A stretch of 5,366 nucleotides of DNA from contig CAMFKK010000199.1 in assembly GCA_945957225.1 (NCBI GenBank), forward strand, positions 1 through 5,366, written 5' to 3'. Of this stretch, positions 1 through 5,009 are shown in pieces. This DNA comes from an uncultured Sphingobacteriia bacterium (GTDB lineage Bacteria > Bacteroidota > Bacteroidia > Chitinophagales > Chitinophagaceae). The notes under the pieces were generated by a model. The model was not told the origin of the DNA and made no database searches. It saw nothing but the letters and a program-made list of their open reading frames with translations. The position numbers and the translations under genes were made by a program. Numbering within the stretch: the first letter of the stretch is position 1; the number at the start of each line of letters is the position of its first letter.

Positions 1-49
1 AGATGATCCAAATGCGGCTAAAAACGCCGTAAGGAATAGCGGTAAATAA
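1..49 (+). CDS. ccmE: 3' end of a gene, probably cytochrome c maturation protein CcmE (partial)
   Basis: An open frame enters from the left edge (first full codon at base 2) and ends with TAA at 47-49. It gives the C-terminal residues DDPNAAKNAVRNSGK. The stop lies 39 bases before ccmF on the same strand, so the two are probably co-transcribed. CcmE is the periplasmic haem chaperone that passes haem to CcmF, and in Bacteroidota its gene is often directly upstream of ccmF. A short polar tail with an acidic DDPN-like segment fits my memory of CcmE C-termini in this phylum. The haem-binding histidine region lies outside the window, so the identity rests on context and a weak tail resemblance. 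That a gene ends here is more certain than which gene it is. Confidence 0.5.
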   Translation, partial: DDPNAAKNAVRNSGK

Positions 50-88
50 TCCCATTTGCTTTTTCCATTCAAGACAGAATAGATTTAC

Positions 89-2551
89 ATGAAATATATA
101 GGTGAACACTTATTGCCCGGCCAAATTGGCCATCTCCTGACATCTTTATCTTTGGTGGCATCCTTGATGGCCACCATTGCTTATTTTATGGCCAATCGCT
201 TGGGCGATTCCACGGAAAAAAATAGTTGGATCAAAATGGCCAGAGGCGCGTTTTTTGTAGAGACGGTCTCAGTTTTTAGCATTTTTGGATTGATTGTTTA
301 TATCATTTCTAATCATTACCACGAATATTTCTTTGCTTGGAACCACTCTTCTAGATCCTTACCAAGTAAATATTTGTTGAGTTGTATTTGGGAAGACCAA
401 TCCGGAAGTTTTTTATTGTGGAGCGTATGGCATTGTGTGTTGGGATGGGTATTGGTTTGGAAGTCAAAAGATTGGGAAGCTGGAACCATGTTTGTTTTAA
501 ACCTAGCCCAGTTCTGTATTGGAACCATGTTACTTGGGGTATATGTTTTTGGCGCTAAAATTGGGAATGATCCCTTTATTCTATGGCGTAATAGTATGCC
601 AGACTTGCCCATTTTTACCAATCCAGATTATTTGCAATTGCCCAGGGTTTATGAGGGCAATGACTTAAATACATTGTTGCAAAACTATTGGATGGTCATT
701 CATCCACCTGTATTATTCCTTGGATTTGCTTCAACCATTATTCCATTTGCCTATGCATTTGCTGGTTTGATGAATAAGCGTCATGACTGGGTAAAACCTG
801 TGATTCCATGGGCTAGTTTTTCAGCAGCTATTTTAGGTTTGGGTATCATGATGGGTGCAGCTTGGGCTTATGAAAGTTTGTCTTTTGGTGGTTATTGGGC
901 TTGGGATCCAGTAGAGAATGCCTCTTTGGTACCTTGGTTAACCTTGGTAGCAGGATTACACGTAAACATGGTTTATAAGCATACCGGCTACTCACTCAAA
1001 ACCACCTATTTCTTTTACATTATCACTTTTACCCTGATACTATATTCCACTTTCTTGACTAGAAGTGGGATTCTTTCAGATACATCTGTGCATGCCTTTA
1101 CAGTAGATGATAAAAATTTACAGGCCATTTATGTACAATTAATAGGTTTTGTCTTGGTGTTCTTTATACCAGCCATGGTTCTGTTTTTCATGAATTACAA
1201 AACCTTACCCAGTATTCAAAAAGAAGAACAAACCTATAGCCGGGAATTCTGGATGTTTATTGGTTCATTGGTATTATTTCTTGGAGGTATTGTCATTATT
1301 GCTAAGACATCTACTCCAGTATTTAATAAAGTGTTTGGTTCCAATATTGCTCCCCCAGAAGATCCTGAATTTGCCCATAACCAAATCCAGATTTTTGTTG
1401 CCATGATCCTGGGTTTACTAACGGCTTTTACCCAATACTTTAAATACAAAGACACACCCAAAGAACAGTTTGGAAAGAAAATTTTAATACCAACATTGGT
1501 ATCTGTGGTCATCAGCTTGAGTATTAGTTTCTTTGGAGAAATTAGATATGGTTCAAAAGGCCCGGTATTTTTAGTGGCTATTCATATTGCAATTTTCACA
1601 GCCGTTTATGCCGTGATAGCCAATGCTTCTTATGTCTGGTTGGGATTAAAGGGCAAGGTAAAAGCAGCTGGTGCCAGTGTGGCCCACGTTGGTTTTGGAT
1701 TGGTTTTGCTAGGAATCCTAATCTCTTCGGCTAAGAAAACCGTATTGAGTTGGAATACAACAGGGATCACAGTTTTGTCAAAAGAAGCCAAGGGTGCTCA
1801 GGGCGATCCTGCAGAAAACCTAACCCTATTCAAACAGGTAAAAACGGATATGGGTAAATATATGGTTACCTGGATCAGGGATACCATTGATAATATTGAC
1901 CACAAGCGTTATTTTGAAATTGAATTTATTGCCAAGGATAAATCGGATAGTTTCAAACTCTACCCCGATGTGATGAAGAATAACAAGGGAATGGAAGGTT
2001 TTGCAGCCAATCCATCGGCCAAGCATTATTGGCATAAAGACATTTTTGGCTATATCACTTCTTTTCAAGACAATAATGTTACTGATACCACCACTTTTAG
2101 AAATAGACAGGTAAAAGCTGGGGATACGTTGTTTTACGGGAATGGTCTCATGATTCTTGAAAAAGTGGCCATTAATCCTACGGAGCAACAATCAAAAGTA
2201 TTGCCGGGTGAAGTGTCTTTGTTTTTAAACATGACCGTGATTACCAAAGACGGCAGGCGTTATGCAGCCAATCCAGGTATTGCAATCAAAGACCAACAAC
2301 TCCGATTAATCAATGATACCATTCGTTCTCAAAGTCTGGTATTGCAGTTTAACAAGGTAATTGATCAGAAAACGGGAAAACTAGAAATAGGCATTAAAGA
2401 GAGTAGCTCTATTACCGAATTGGTTACCCTAAAAGTGTATGAGTTCCCCTTAATCAATGTATTGTGGTTGGGAGTAGTGGTGATGACCGTTGGATTTGGT
2501 ATGAGCATTCGTCAACGATTGTTAACAAAAACCAATTTAAAAGCGGTTTAA
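89..2551 (+). CDS. ccmF: Cytochrome c haem lyase CcmF (CcmF/CcsA family)
   Basis: An 820-residue polytopic membrane protein that attaches haem covalently to CXXCH motifs of apocytochromes c outside the cytoplasmic membrane. The WWD haem-handling signature is at residues 267-284 (GGYWAWDPVENASLVPWL). The segment WEDQSGSFLLW (101-111) is also typical of CcmF. By motif alignment, the four family histidines are present: H205 in MVIHPP and H336 in RSGILSDTSVHAF (periplasmic haem ligands), and H291 after the WWD motif and H533 in VAHVGFG (transmembrane haem ligands). I count about 14 hydrophobic segments between residues 13 and 547, then a soluble, probably periplasmic domain at about 550-785, and a last membrane helix at about 787-806. 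E. coli CcmF is about 650 residues, so this form is longer, as is common in Bacteroidota. The ATG at 89 directly precedes a membrane-protein N-terminus; no strong Shine-Dalgarno site is visible. The frame is intact. Confidence 0.96.
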   Translation: MKYIGEHLLPGQIGHLLTSLSLVASLMATIAYFMANRLGDSTEKNSWIKMARGAFFVETVSVFSIFGLIVYIISNHYHEYFFAWNHSSRSLPSKYLLSCIWEDQSGSFLLWSVWHCVLGWVLVWKSKDWEAGTMFVLNLAQFCIGTMLLGVYVFGAKIGNDPFILWRNSMPDLPIFTNPDYLQLPRVYEGNDLNTLLQNYWMVIHPPVLFLGFASTIIPFAYAFAGLMNKRHDWVKPVIPWASFSAAILGLGIMMGAAWAYESLSFGGYWAWDPVENASLVPWLTLVAGLHVNMVYKHTGYSLKTTYFFYIITFTLILYSTFLTRSGILSDTSVHAFTVDDKNLQAIYVQLIGFVLVFFIPAMVLFFMNYKTLPSIQKEEQTYSREFWMFIGSLVLFLGGIVIIAKTSTPVFNKVFGSNIAPPEDPEFAHNQIQIFVAMILGLLTAFTQYFKYKDTPKEQFGKKILIPTLVSVVISLSISFFGEIRYGSKGPVFLVAIHIAIFTAVYAVIANASYVWLGLKGKVKAAGASVAHVGFGLVLLGILISSAKKTVLSWNTTGITVLSKEAKGAQGDPAENLTLFKQVKTDMGKYMVTWIRDTIDNIDHKRYFEIEFIAKDKSDSFKLYPDVMKNNKGMEGFAANPSAKHYWHKDIFGYITSFQDNNVTDTTTFRNRQVKAGDTLFYGNGLMILEKVAINPTEQQSKVLPGEVSLFLNMTVITKDGRRYAANPGIAIKDQQLRLINDTIRSQSLVLQFNKVIDQKTGKLEIGIKESSSITELVTLKVYEFPLINVLWLGVVVMTVGFGMSIRQRLLTKTNLKAV

Positions 2552-2589
2552 ACAGTGTTTGGGTTACTTTTTTTGGATAGGCAGCATTA

Positions 2590-3201
2590 ATGAATAATGA
2601 TTTGTCTATTTTTAAAGCTGTGAAACAAATACAACCATATCATCGCTGCATATTGATGCTGTTATTTGCTATAGCGGTTCAATTTGTAAAAGCACAGGAC
2701 CAACCTGTAGGGCATGGCCCATTGGATACGGTAAAAGTTTATGCATACGTGACTCCAGATGGGGATACCATTGGTCAAAGTTATCTTCCCAATGTAATGG
2801 TATATGCCAAGTTAACTGGTCAATGGAAAAAGTATTGGGCCGATTGGACCAGACTAAGAAATGCCGTCTATGTTACTTATCCTTATGCCAAAGCAGCTGG
2901 TAGAATCATGAATGATATCAATGCAAGATTGGTTAATGTAACGGACAAAAAAGAGAGAAGGAAAATTATACATAGCCGCGAAAAAGAATTGAAGAAAGAG
3001 TTTACAGAGAAGTTGACACAGTTATCAGTTTATCAAGGTAAGGTATTGATGAAATTGATTTACCGAGAAACAGGGAACAACTGTTATGAAATTATTGAAG
3101 ACTACAAAGGATTTATCAATGCCGCATTTTGGCAAACCTTAGCAGTTTTATTTGGGAGTAATTTGAAACAACTGGTAAGGACGCGGATATGGAGAAGATA
3201 G
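2590..3201 (+). CDS. Secreted DUF4294 family protein of unknown function
   Basis: A 203-residue protein that I recognise as DUF4294, a family largely confined to Bacteroidota and without known function. The N-terminus looks like a signal peptide: basic HR at 18-19, hydrophobic core at about 21-34, and probable cleavage at KA|Q (35/36), which predicts export. The family core follows: LPNVMVYAKL (66-75), a WTRLRNAVYVTYPYAKAA segment (86-103), a charged helical stretch rich in K, R and E (about 118-140), then LSVYQGKVLMKLIYRETG (145-162) and AAFWQTLAVLFGSNLK (178-193). The last ten residues are basic and the tail seems short for the family, though that is from memory. AGG lies about 8 bases before the ATG. 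A later start at Met23 would remove the basic n-region and is less likely. The gene begins 38 bases after ccmF and is probably in the same transcript; that adjacency is not evidence of a role in cytochrome assembly. No lipobox is visible. Confidence 0.88.
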   Translation: MNNDLSIFKAVKQIQPYHRCILMLLFAIAVQFVKAQDQPVGHGPLDTVKVYAYVTPDGDTIGQSYLPNVMVYAKLTGQWKKYWADWTRLRNAVYVTYPYAKAAGRIMNDINARLVNVTDKKERRKIIHSREKELKKEFTEKLTQLSVYQGKVLMKLIYRETGNNCYEIIEDYKGFINAAFWQTLAVLFGSNLKQLVRTRIWRR

Positions 3202-3235
3202 TTATTGACGTTGAAAGAATGTACGGTTATCGCAG

Positions 3236-3880
3236 TTAAATTAACTGTTTCAATTTTTTCTCAAAATCATTTCTACTAATCATTTCAGCACCCAAACTTT
3301 CTAAATGGGCAGTGTATACTTGACAGTCAATTAATTCAACGCCTTCTTTTTCCAATTGTTTTACAAAATGAATAAAAGCAAATTTGCTAGCGTTAGATGC
3401 TTTTGCAAACATGCTTTCACCAAAAAACACCTTTCCCATTCTAATGCCATATAAACCACCCACCAATTGATCACCTAACCAGGTTTCAGCAGAAACCGCA
3501 AAGCCTAACTGGTGTAATTCATTAAATGAGGCTTCCAGTTCAGGGGTAATCCATGTACCATTTTGACCATCTCTTTTTTGATTTTTACAATTGGCAATAA
3601 CCCCTTTAAAAACAGTATTGGTGCTAAAGCGATAGTCTCCTTTTTTAATCACTTGCTCCATACTCTTACTCACTTTAATATGTTGGGGGAATAAGACAAA
3701 ACGTGGATCAGGACTCCACCAAAGTGGAACTGGACCTTCAAACCAAGGGAAAATACCATGCTTATAAGCTATTAAAAGACGGTCAATACTCAAATCACCG
3801 CCAATAGCCAGTAATCCTTCCTCATCTGCTTCAGAGAGTGGTGGAAACCATAAATTATCATCTAAGGTGAACAAAGGCAT
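3236..3880 (-). CDS. aat: Leucyl/phenylalanyl-tRNA--protein transferase
   Basis: A 214-residue cytoplasmic enzyme that transfers Leu or Phe from aminoacyl-tRNA to the N-terminal Lys or Arg of a protein, creating a primary N-degron. Family motifs occur in order: WFPP (11-14), GLLAIGGDLS (22-31), GIFPWF (42-47), PLWWSPDPR (52-60), GTWITPEL (108-115), LVGGLYG (139-145), VFFGESMF (151-158) and LIDCQVYTAHLESLGA (183-198). Residues matching those important in E. coli Aat are present at an offset of one: W110, E155, D185 and Q187. The length is close to the E. coli enzyme (234). At 126-132 the sequence is GFAVSAE, where I expect roughly GYAHS(V/I)E, so a usual His is Val here. The ATG follows the clpS stop by 35 bases on the same strand, with no visible promoter or terminator between them. 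The two are probably one operon and function in the same degradation pathway. Confidence 0.97.
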   Translation of the reverse strand: MPLFTLDDNLWFPPLSEADEEGLLAIGGDLSIDRLLIAYKHGIFPWFEGPVPLWWSPDPRFVLFPQHIKVSKSMEQVIKKGDYRFSTNTVFKGVIANCKNQKRDGQNGTWITPELEASFNELHQLGFAVSAETWLGDQLVGGLYGIRMGKVFFGESMFAKASNASKFAFIHFVKQLEKEGVELIDCQVYTAHLESLGAEMISRNDFEKKLKQLI

Positions 3881-3915
3881 GTGGGAATGTTTGTTCTAGG
3901 TATGAATATAAGCTA

Positions 3916-4221
3916 TTAGGCAATCAGTTCAATGGTAGCGCCAATGCCTCTTTCTGTAATGGCATCGCACATAGGTTTTAAGGTATCATAATCCCCATTT
4001 TTAACGGCATATTTGCCCTTATGATGGATGATCATAGCACATTGTTCTGCCTGTTCTAAATCATGTCCACAAACTTCCATTAAGGTTTCAATAACCCAAT
4101 CAAAACTATTCACTTCATCGTTCCAGACAATCAATGAATAGGAGGGAGTTAATTGGGTTAGTACCCCAACATCGGAATCTTCTCTGGGTTGTGCGGCTTC
4201 TTGTTGTCCAAATAAGTGCAT
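3916..4221 (-). CDS. clpS: ATP-dependent Clp protease adaptor ClpS
   Basis: A 101-residue adaptor that binds proteins with N-terminal Leu, Phe, Tyr or Trp and hands them to a Clp AAA+ unfoldase (ClpA or ClpC type). The core can be laid on E. coli ClpS without gaps from about residue 26 to 70. N34, D35 and E36 match Asn34-Asp35-Asp36, which hold the substrate alpha-amino group. H66 in IIHHKGK matches His66. The gatekeeper Met40 is Phe here (WNDEVNSF, 33-40) and Met62 is Ala. Residues 1-25 are polar and probably form the flexible N-terminal extension that engages the unfoldase. The C-terminal strand GIGATIELI is present. The ATG at 4221 is the only reasonable start, since the next Met (48) lies inside the binding fold. 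A TAACTTTG promoter element lies only 4 bases before it. The next gene downstream, aat, makes Leu and Phe N-degrons, so the context supports the call. Confidence 0.96.
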   Translation of the reverse strand: MHLFGQQEAAQPREDSDVGVLTQLTPSYSLIVWNDEVNSFDWVIETLMEVCGHDLEQAEQCAMIIHHKGKYAVKNGDYDTLKPMCDAITERGIGATIELIA

Positions 4222-4225
4222 GAAG

Positions 4226-4256
4226 CAAAGTTAAAAGATAATGCCAGATTGGAAAA
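4226..4256 (-). promoter_or_regulatory. Predicted clpS-aat promoter (Bacteroidota type)
   Basis: On the minus strand TAACTTTG (4226-4233) matches the Bacteroidota -7 element TAnnTTTG exactly. Nineteen bases upstream is TTTT (4253-4256), against the -33 consensus TTTG. The -7 element ends 4 bases before the clpS ATG, so transcription would start at or next to the start codon. The -33 part overlaps a 6-base inverted repeat (ATTGGA 4248-4253, TCCAAT 4261-4266). No better-placed match was seen between the tRNA terminator and clpS. The call is made from consensus alone. Confidence 0.6.
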
Positions 4257-4270
4257 TCCATCCAATAGGA

Positions 4271-4309
4271 TTATGGAAAAAAAATATATACTAGCTGTAC
4301 TATCCATAA
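4271..4309. repeat. 7-base inverted repeat upstream of clpS
   Basis: TTATGGA at 4271-4277 and TCCATAA at 4303-4309 are exact inverted copies, separated by 25 mostly A/T bases that include an A8 run. The repeat lies between the tRNA terminator and the clpS promoter, and its right arm overlaps the terminator U-tract by two bases. It could be a binding site or a weak stem, but in such A/T-rich DNA a 7-base match with a long spacer may be chance. Confidence 0.25.
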
Positions 4310-4340
4310 AAAAATAACCTCAAGATGAATCCTGAGGTTA
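4308..4340 (-). terminator. Rho-independent terminator of tRNA-Val
   Basis: Read on the minus strand, an 8-bp perfect stem TAACCTCA/TGAGGTTA (arms 4333-4340 and 4315-4322) closes a 10-base loop and is followed at once by seven T residues (4308-4314). One more G-U pair can extend the stem. It begins 5 bases after the tRNA 3' end. The other strand has no T-run after the stem, so it works in one direction only. It would separate the tRNA transcript from clpS-aat. Confidence 0.88.
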
Positions 4341-4345
4341 CTCTG

Positions 4346-4420
4346 TGGGAGCACACGGGTTCGAACCGCGGACCCTCTGCTTGTAAGGCAGATGCTCTAA
4401 ACCAGCTGAGCTATGCTCCC
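4346..4420 (-). tRNA. tRNA-Val, anticodon UAC
   Basis: A 75-base cloverleaf on the minus strand. The acceptor stem is GGGAGCA/TGCTCCC, all seven pairs matched, with discriminator A at 4346. The D arm is GCTC-AGCTGGTTTA-GAGC. The anticodon stem is TCTGC/GCAGA, with loop CTTACAA and anticodon TAC at 4383-4385, which reads GUA and other Val codons. The T arm is CGCGG-TTCGAAC-CCGTG with one G-U pair. The variable loop has five bases. The 3' CCA is not encoded (bases after the discriminator are CA then G), so it must be added by nucleotidyltransferase. The gene has its own consensus promoter and a terminator 5 bases downstream, so it is a single-gene unit. Every stem is intact, which indicates a functional gene. 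Confidence 0.98.
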
Positions 4421-4438
4421 TTTGTTTGTTTGGGAGTG

Positions 4439-4469
4439 CAAAAATAAGGTTTGGATGTTTATCACCAAA
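4439..4469 (-). promoter_or_regulatory. tRNA-Val promoter, exact Bacteroidota consensus
   Basis: On the minus strand TTTG (4466-4469) is followed by exactly 19 bases and then TATTTTTG (4439-4446). This is a full match to the TTTG-N19-TAnnTTTG promoter recognised by the Bacteroidota primary sigma factor. The start site should fall near 4432-4435, giving a leader of about 12-15 bases before the mature tRNA at 4420, to be removed by RNase P. It supports the taxonomic placement independently of the proteins. Confidence 0.85.
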
Positions 4470-4495
4470 TTTATTTTTGATTTTTTTTTAAAAAA
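4470..4495 (-). promoter_or_regulatory. A/T tract upstream of the tRNA promoter, UP-like
   Basis: A 26-base stretch with a single G/C base lies directly upstream of the -33 element of the tRNA promoter. On the plus strand it contains T5, then T9 followed by A6. A/T tracts in this place can act as UP elements bound by the RNA polymerase alpha subunit and are common at stable-RNA genes. It also fills the gap after the stop of the preceding gene. The role is inferred from position and composition only. Confidence 0.4.
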
Positions 4496-4497
4496 GG

Positions 4498-4788
4498 TCA
4501 ATTCAATTGTAGTGCAGGAAATCTGTAATGCTGACTATCGTACACAAATAGTTCCTCAATTTCGTATGACCAATATTTGTACAAAGGAGACTTAGCCAAG
4601 CATTTATCGGCTTCGGCCTTGTTTTCACAATTCATAGTAATCCAACAGGTTTGACTTTCCATGCTTACAGCATAGCTATCTATGACGGATTTGTTCATTA
4701 AATAATTGATATAGGTTCTGTGTGGGGGAACCAATTGCATGAACTGTTCATCCATGGTAAATTTGATGATCGCCTGAAACTTTTTCAT
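4498..4788 (-). CDS. Small muconolactone-isomerase-like (dimeric alpha/beta barrel) protein
   Basis: A 96-residue cytoplasmic protein without signal peptide or membrane segment. It resembles the muconolactone delta-isomerase-like/YCII-like group of small ferredoxin-fold proteins. The likely order is strand (3-10), helix with PPHRTYINYLM (21-31), strand VIDSYAVS (35-42), strand TCWITMNCE (47-55), helix NKAEADKCLAKSP (56-68) and strand YWSYEIEELFVY (72-83). The PxxRxYIxxLM and SPLxKYxxYEIEEL patterns carry the resemblance. These proteins usually form dimers; some are enzymes, but many are uncharacterised, and no substrate can be named here. The ATG at 4788 begins directly with the first strand (MKKFQAIIKF), as expected. 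I found no convincing TAnnTTTG promoter upstream. The gene ends about 28 bases before the tRNA promoter and has no clear terminator of its own. It is clearly coding; the family assignment is moderate. Confidence 0.8.
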   Translation of the reverse strand: MKKFQAIIKFTMDEQFMQLVPPHRTYINYLMNKSVIDSYAVSMESQTCWITMNCENKAEADKCLAKSPLYKYWSYEIEELFVYDSQHYRFPALQLN

Positions 4789-4914
4789 CTACTGTTGTTT
4801 TAACAAGTTAGGGTATACAAGATTCGTGCAGCATTTTTTCTAATGGCAAACTGTCAATAAATTCCCAAGAAATCGGAAACTATTGCAGGCAATCAACCGT
4901 CATTTAAATATAAC

Positions 4915-4995
4915 ATGAAAACAATTCTCTTGTTAGAGGATTTCCAGATTTTTATACAAAATGCTACAGAACCACTTGTTATTGGTTGGAGATAG
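4915..4995 (+). other. Possible small ORF or remnant of a universal-stress-protein gene
   Basis: A 26-codon frame on the plus strand starts with ATG at 4915 and stops with TAG at 4993-4995. It begins MKTILLLEDF and has Asn-Ala at residues 16-17. UspA-like proteins of Bacteroidota commonly begin MKTIL followed by hydrophobic residues, then TDFS, with alanines near residue 17. The frame then ends, and the other two frames show no continuation of that fold. It lies in a 221-base spacer between two leftward genes and has no visible ribosome binding site. It may be a decayed gene start, a micropeptide or chance. Nothing else in the spacer 4789-5009 could be assigned. Confidence 0.18.
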
Positions 4996-5009
4996 GGATT
5001 ATTTGCATT

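Noticed and set aside
3..32. Short frame MIQMRLKTP ending at 30-32
   Set aside because: Nine codons in a different frame from the one that ends at 49; no support as a gene.
316..621. Minus-strand open frame of 101 codons
   Set aside because: Lies wholly within ccmF on the other strand, with no recognisable protein features.
1234..1512. Minus-strand open frame of 92 codons
   Set aside because: Shadow of the ccmF membrane region; its hydrophobicity mirrors the sense strand.
1826..2191. Minus-strand open frame of 121 codons
   Set aside because: Opposite the ccmF soluble domain, no family resemblance.
2566..2576. TACTTTTTTTG as a promoter for the DUF4294 gene
   Set aside because: Two bases too long for TAnnTTTG and no -33 element at the right distance; co-transcription with ccmF is simpler.
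4346..4420. tRNA as an integration site with an attached mobile element
   Set aside because: No integrase gene and no direct repeat of the tRNA 3' end downstream; the flanking genes look like ordinary chromosomal genes.
4481..4495. T9A6 run as terminator of the small barrel gene
   Set aside because: A pure T/A palindrome without a loop or G/C stem is a poor terminator; it fits better as an A/T tract upstream of the tRNA promoter.
4413..4595. Plus-strand open frame of 60 codons
   Set aside because: Runs through the tRNA 5' end, the tRNA promoter and the end of the small barrel gene on the opposite strand.
4927..4938. CTCT-TGTT-AGAG hairpin as terminator of the YCF48-like gene
   Set aside because: Only four pairs and no proper T-run after it on the minus strand.
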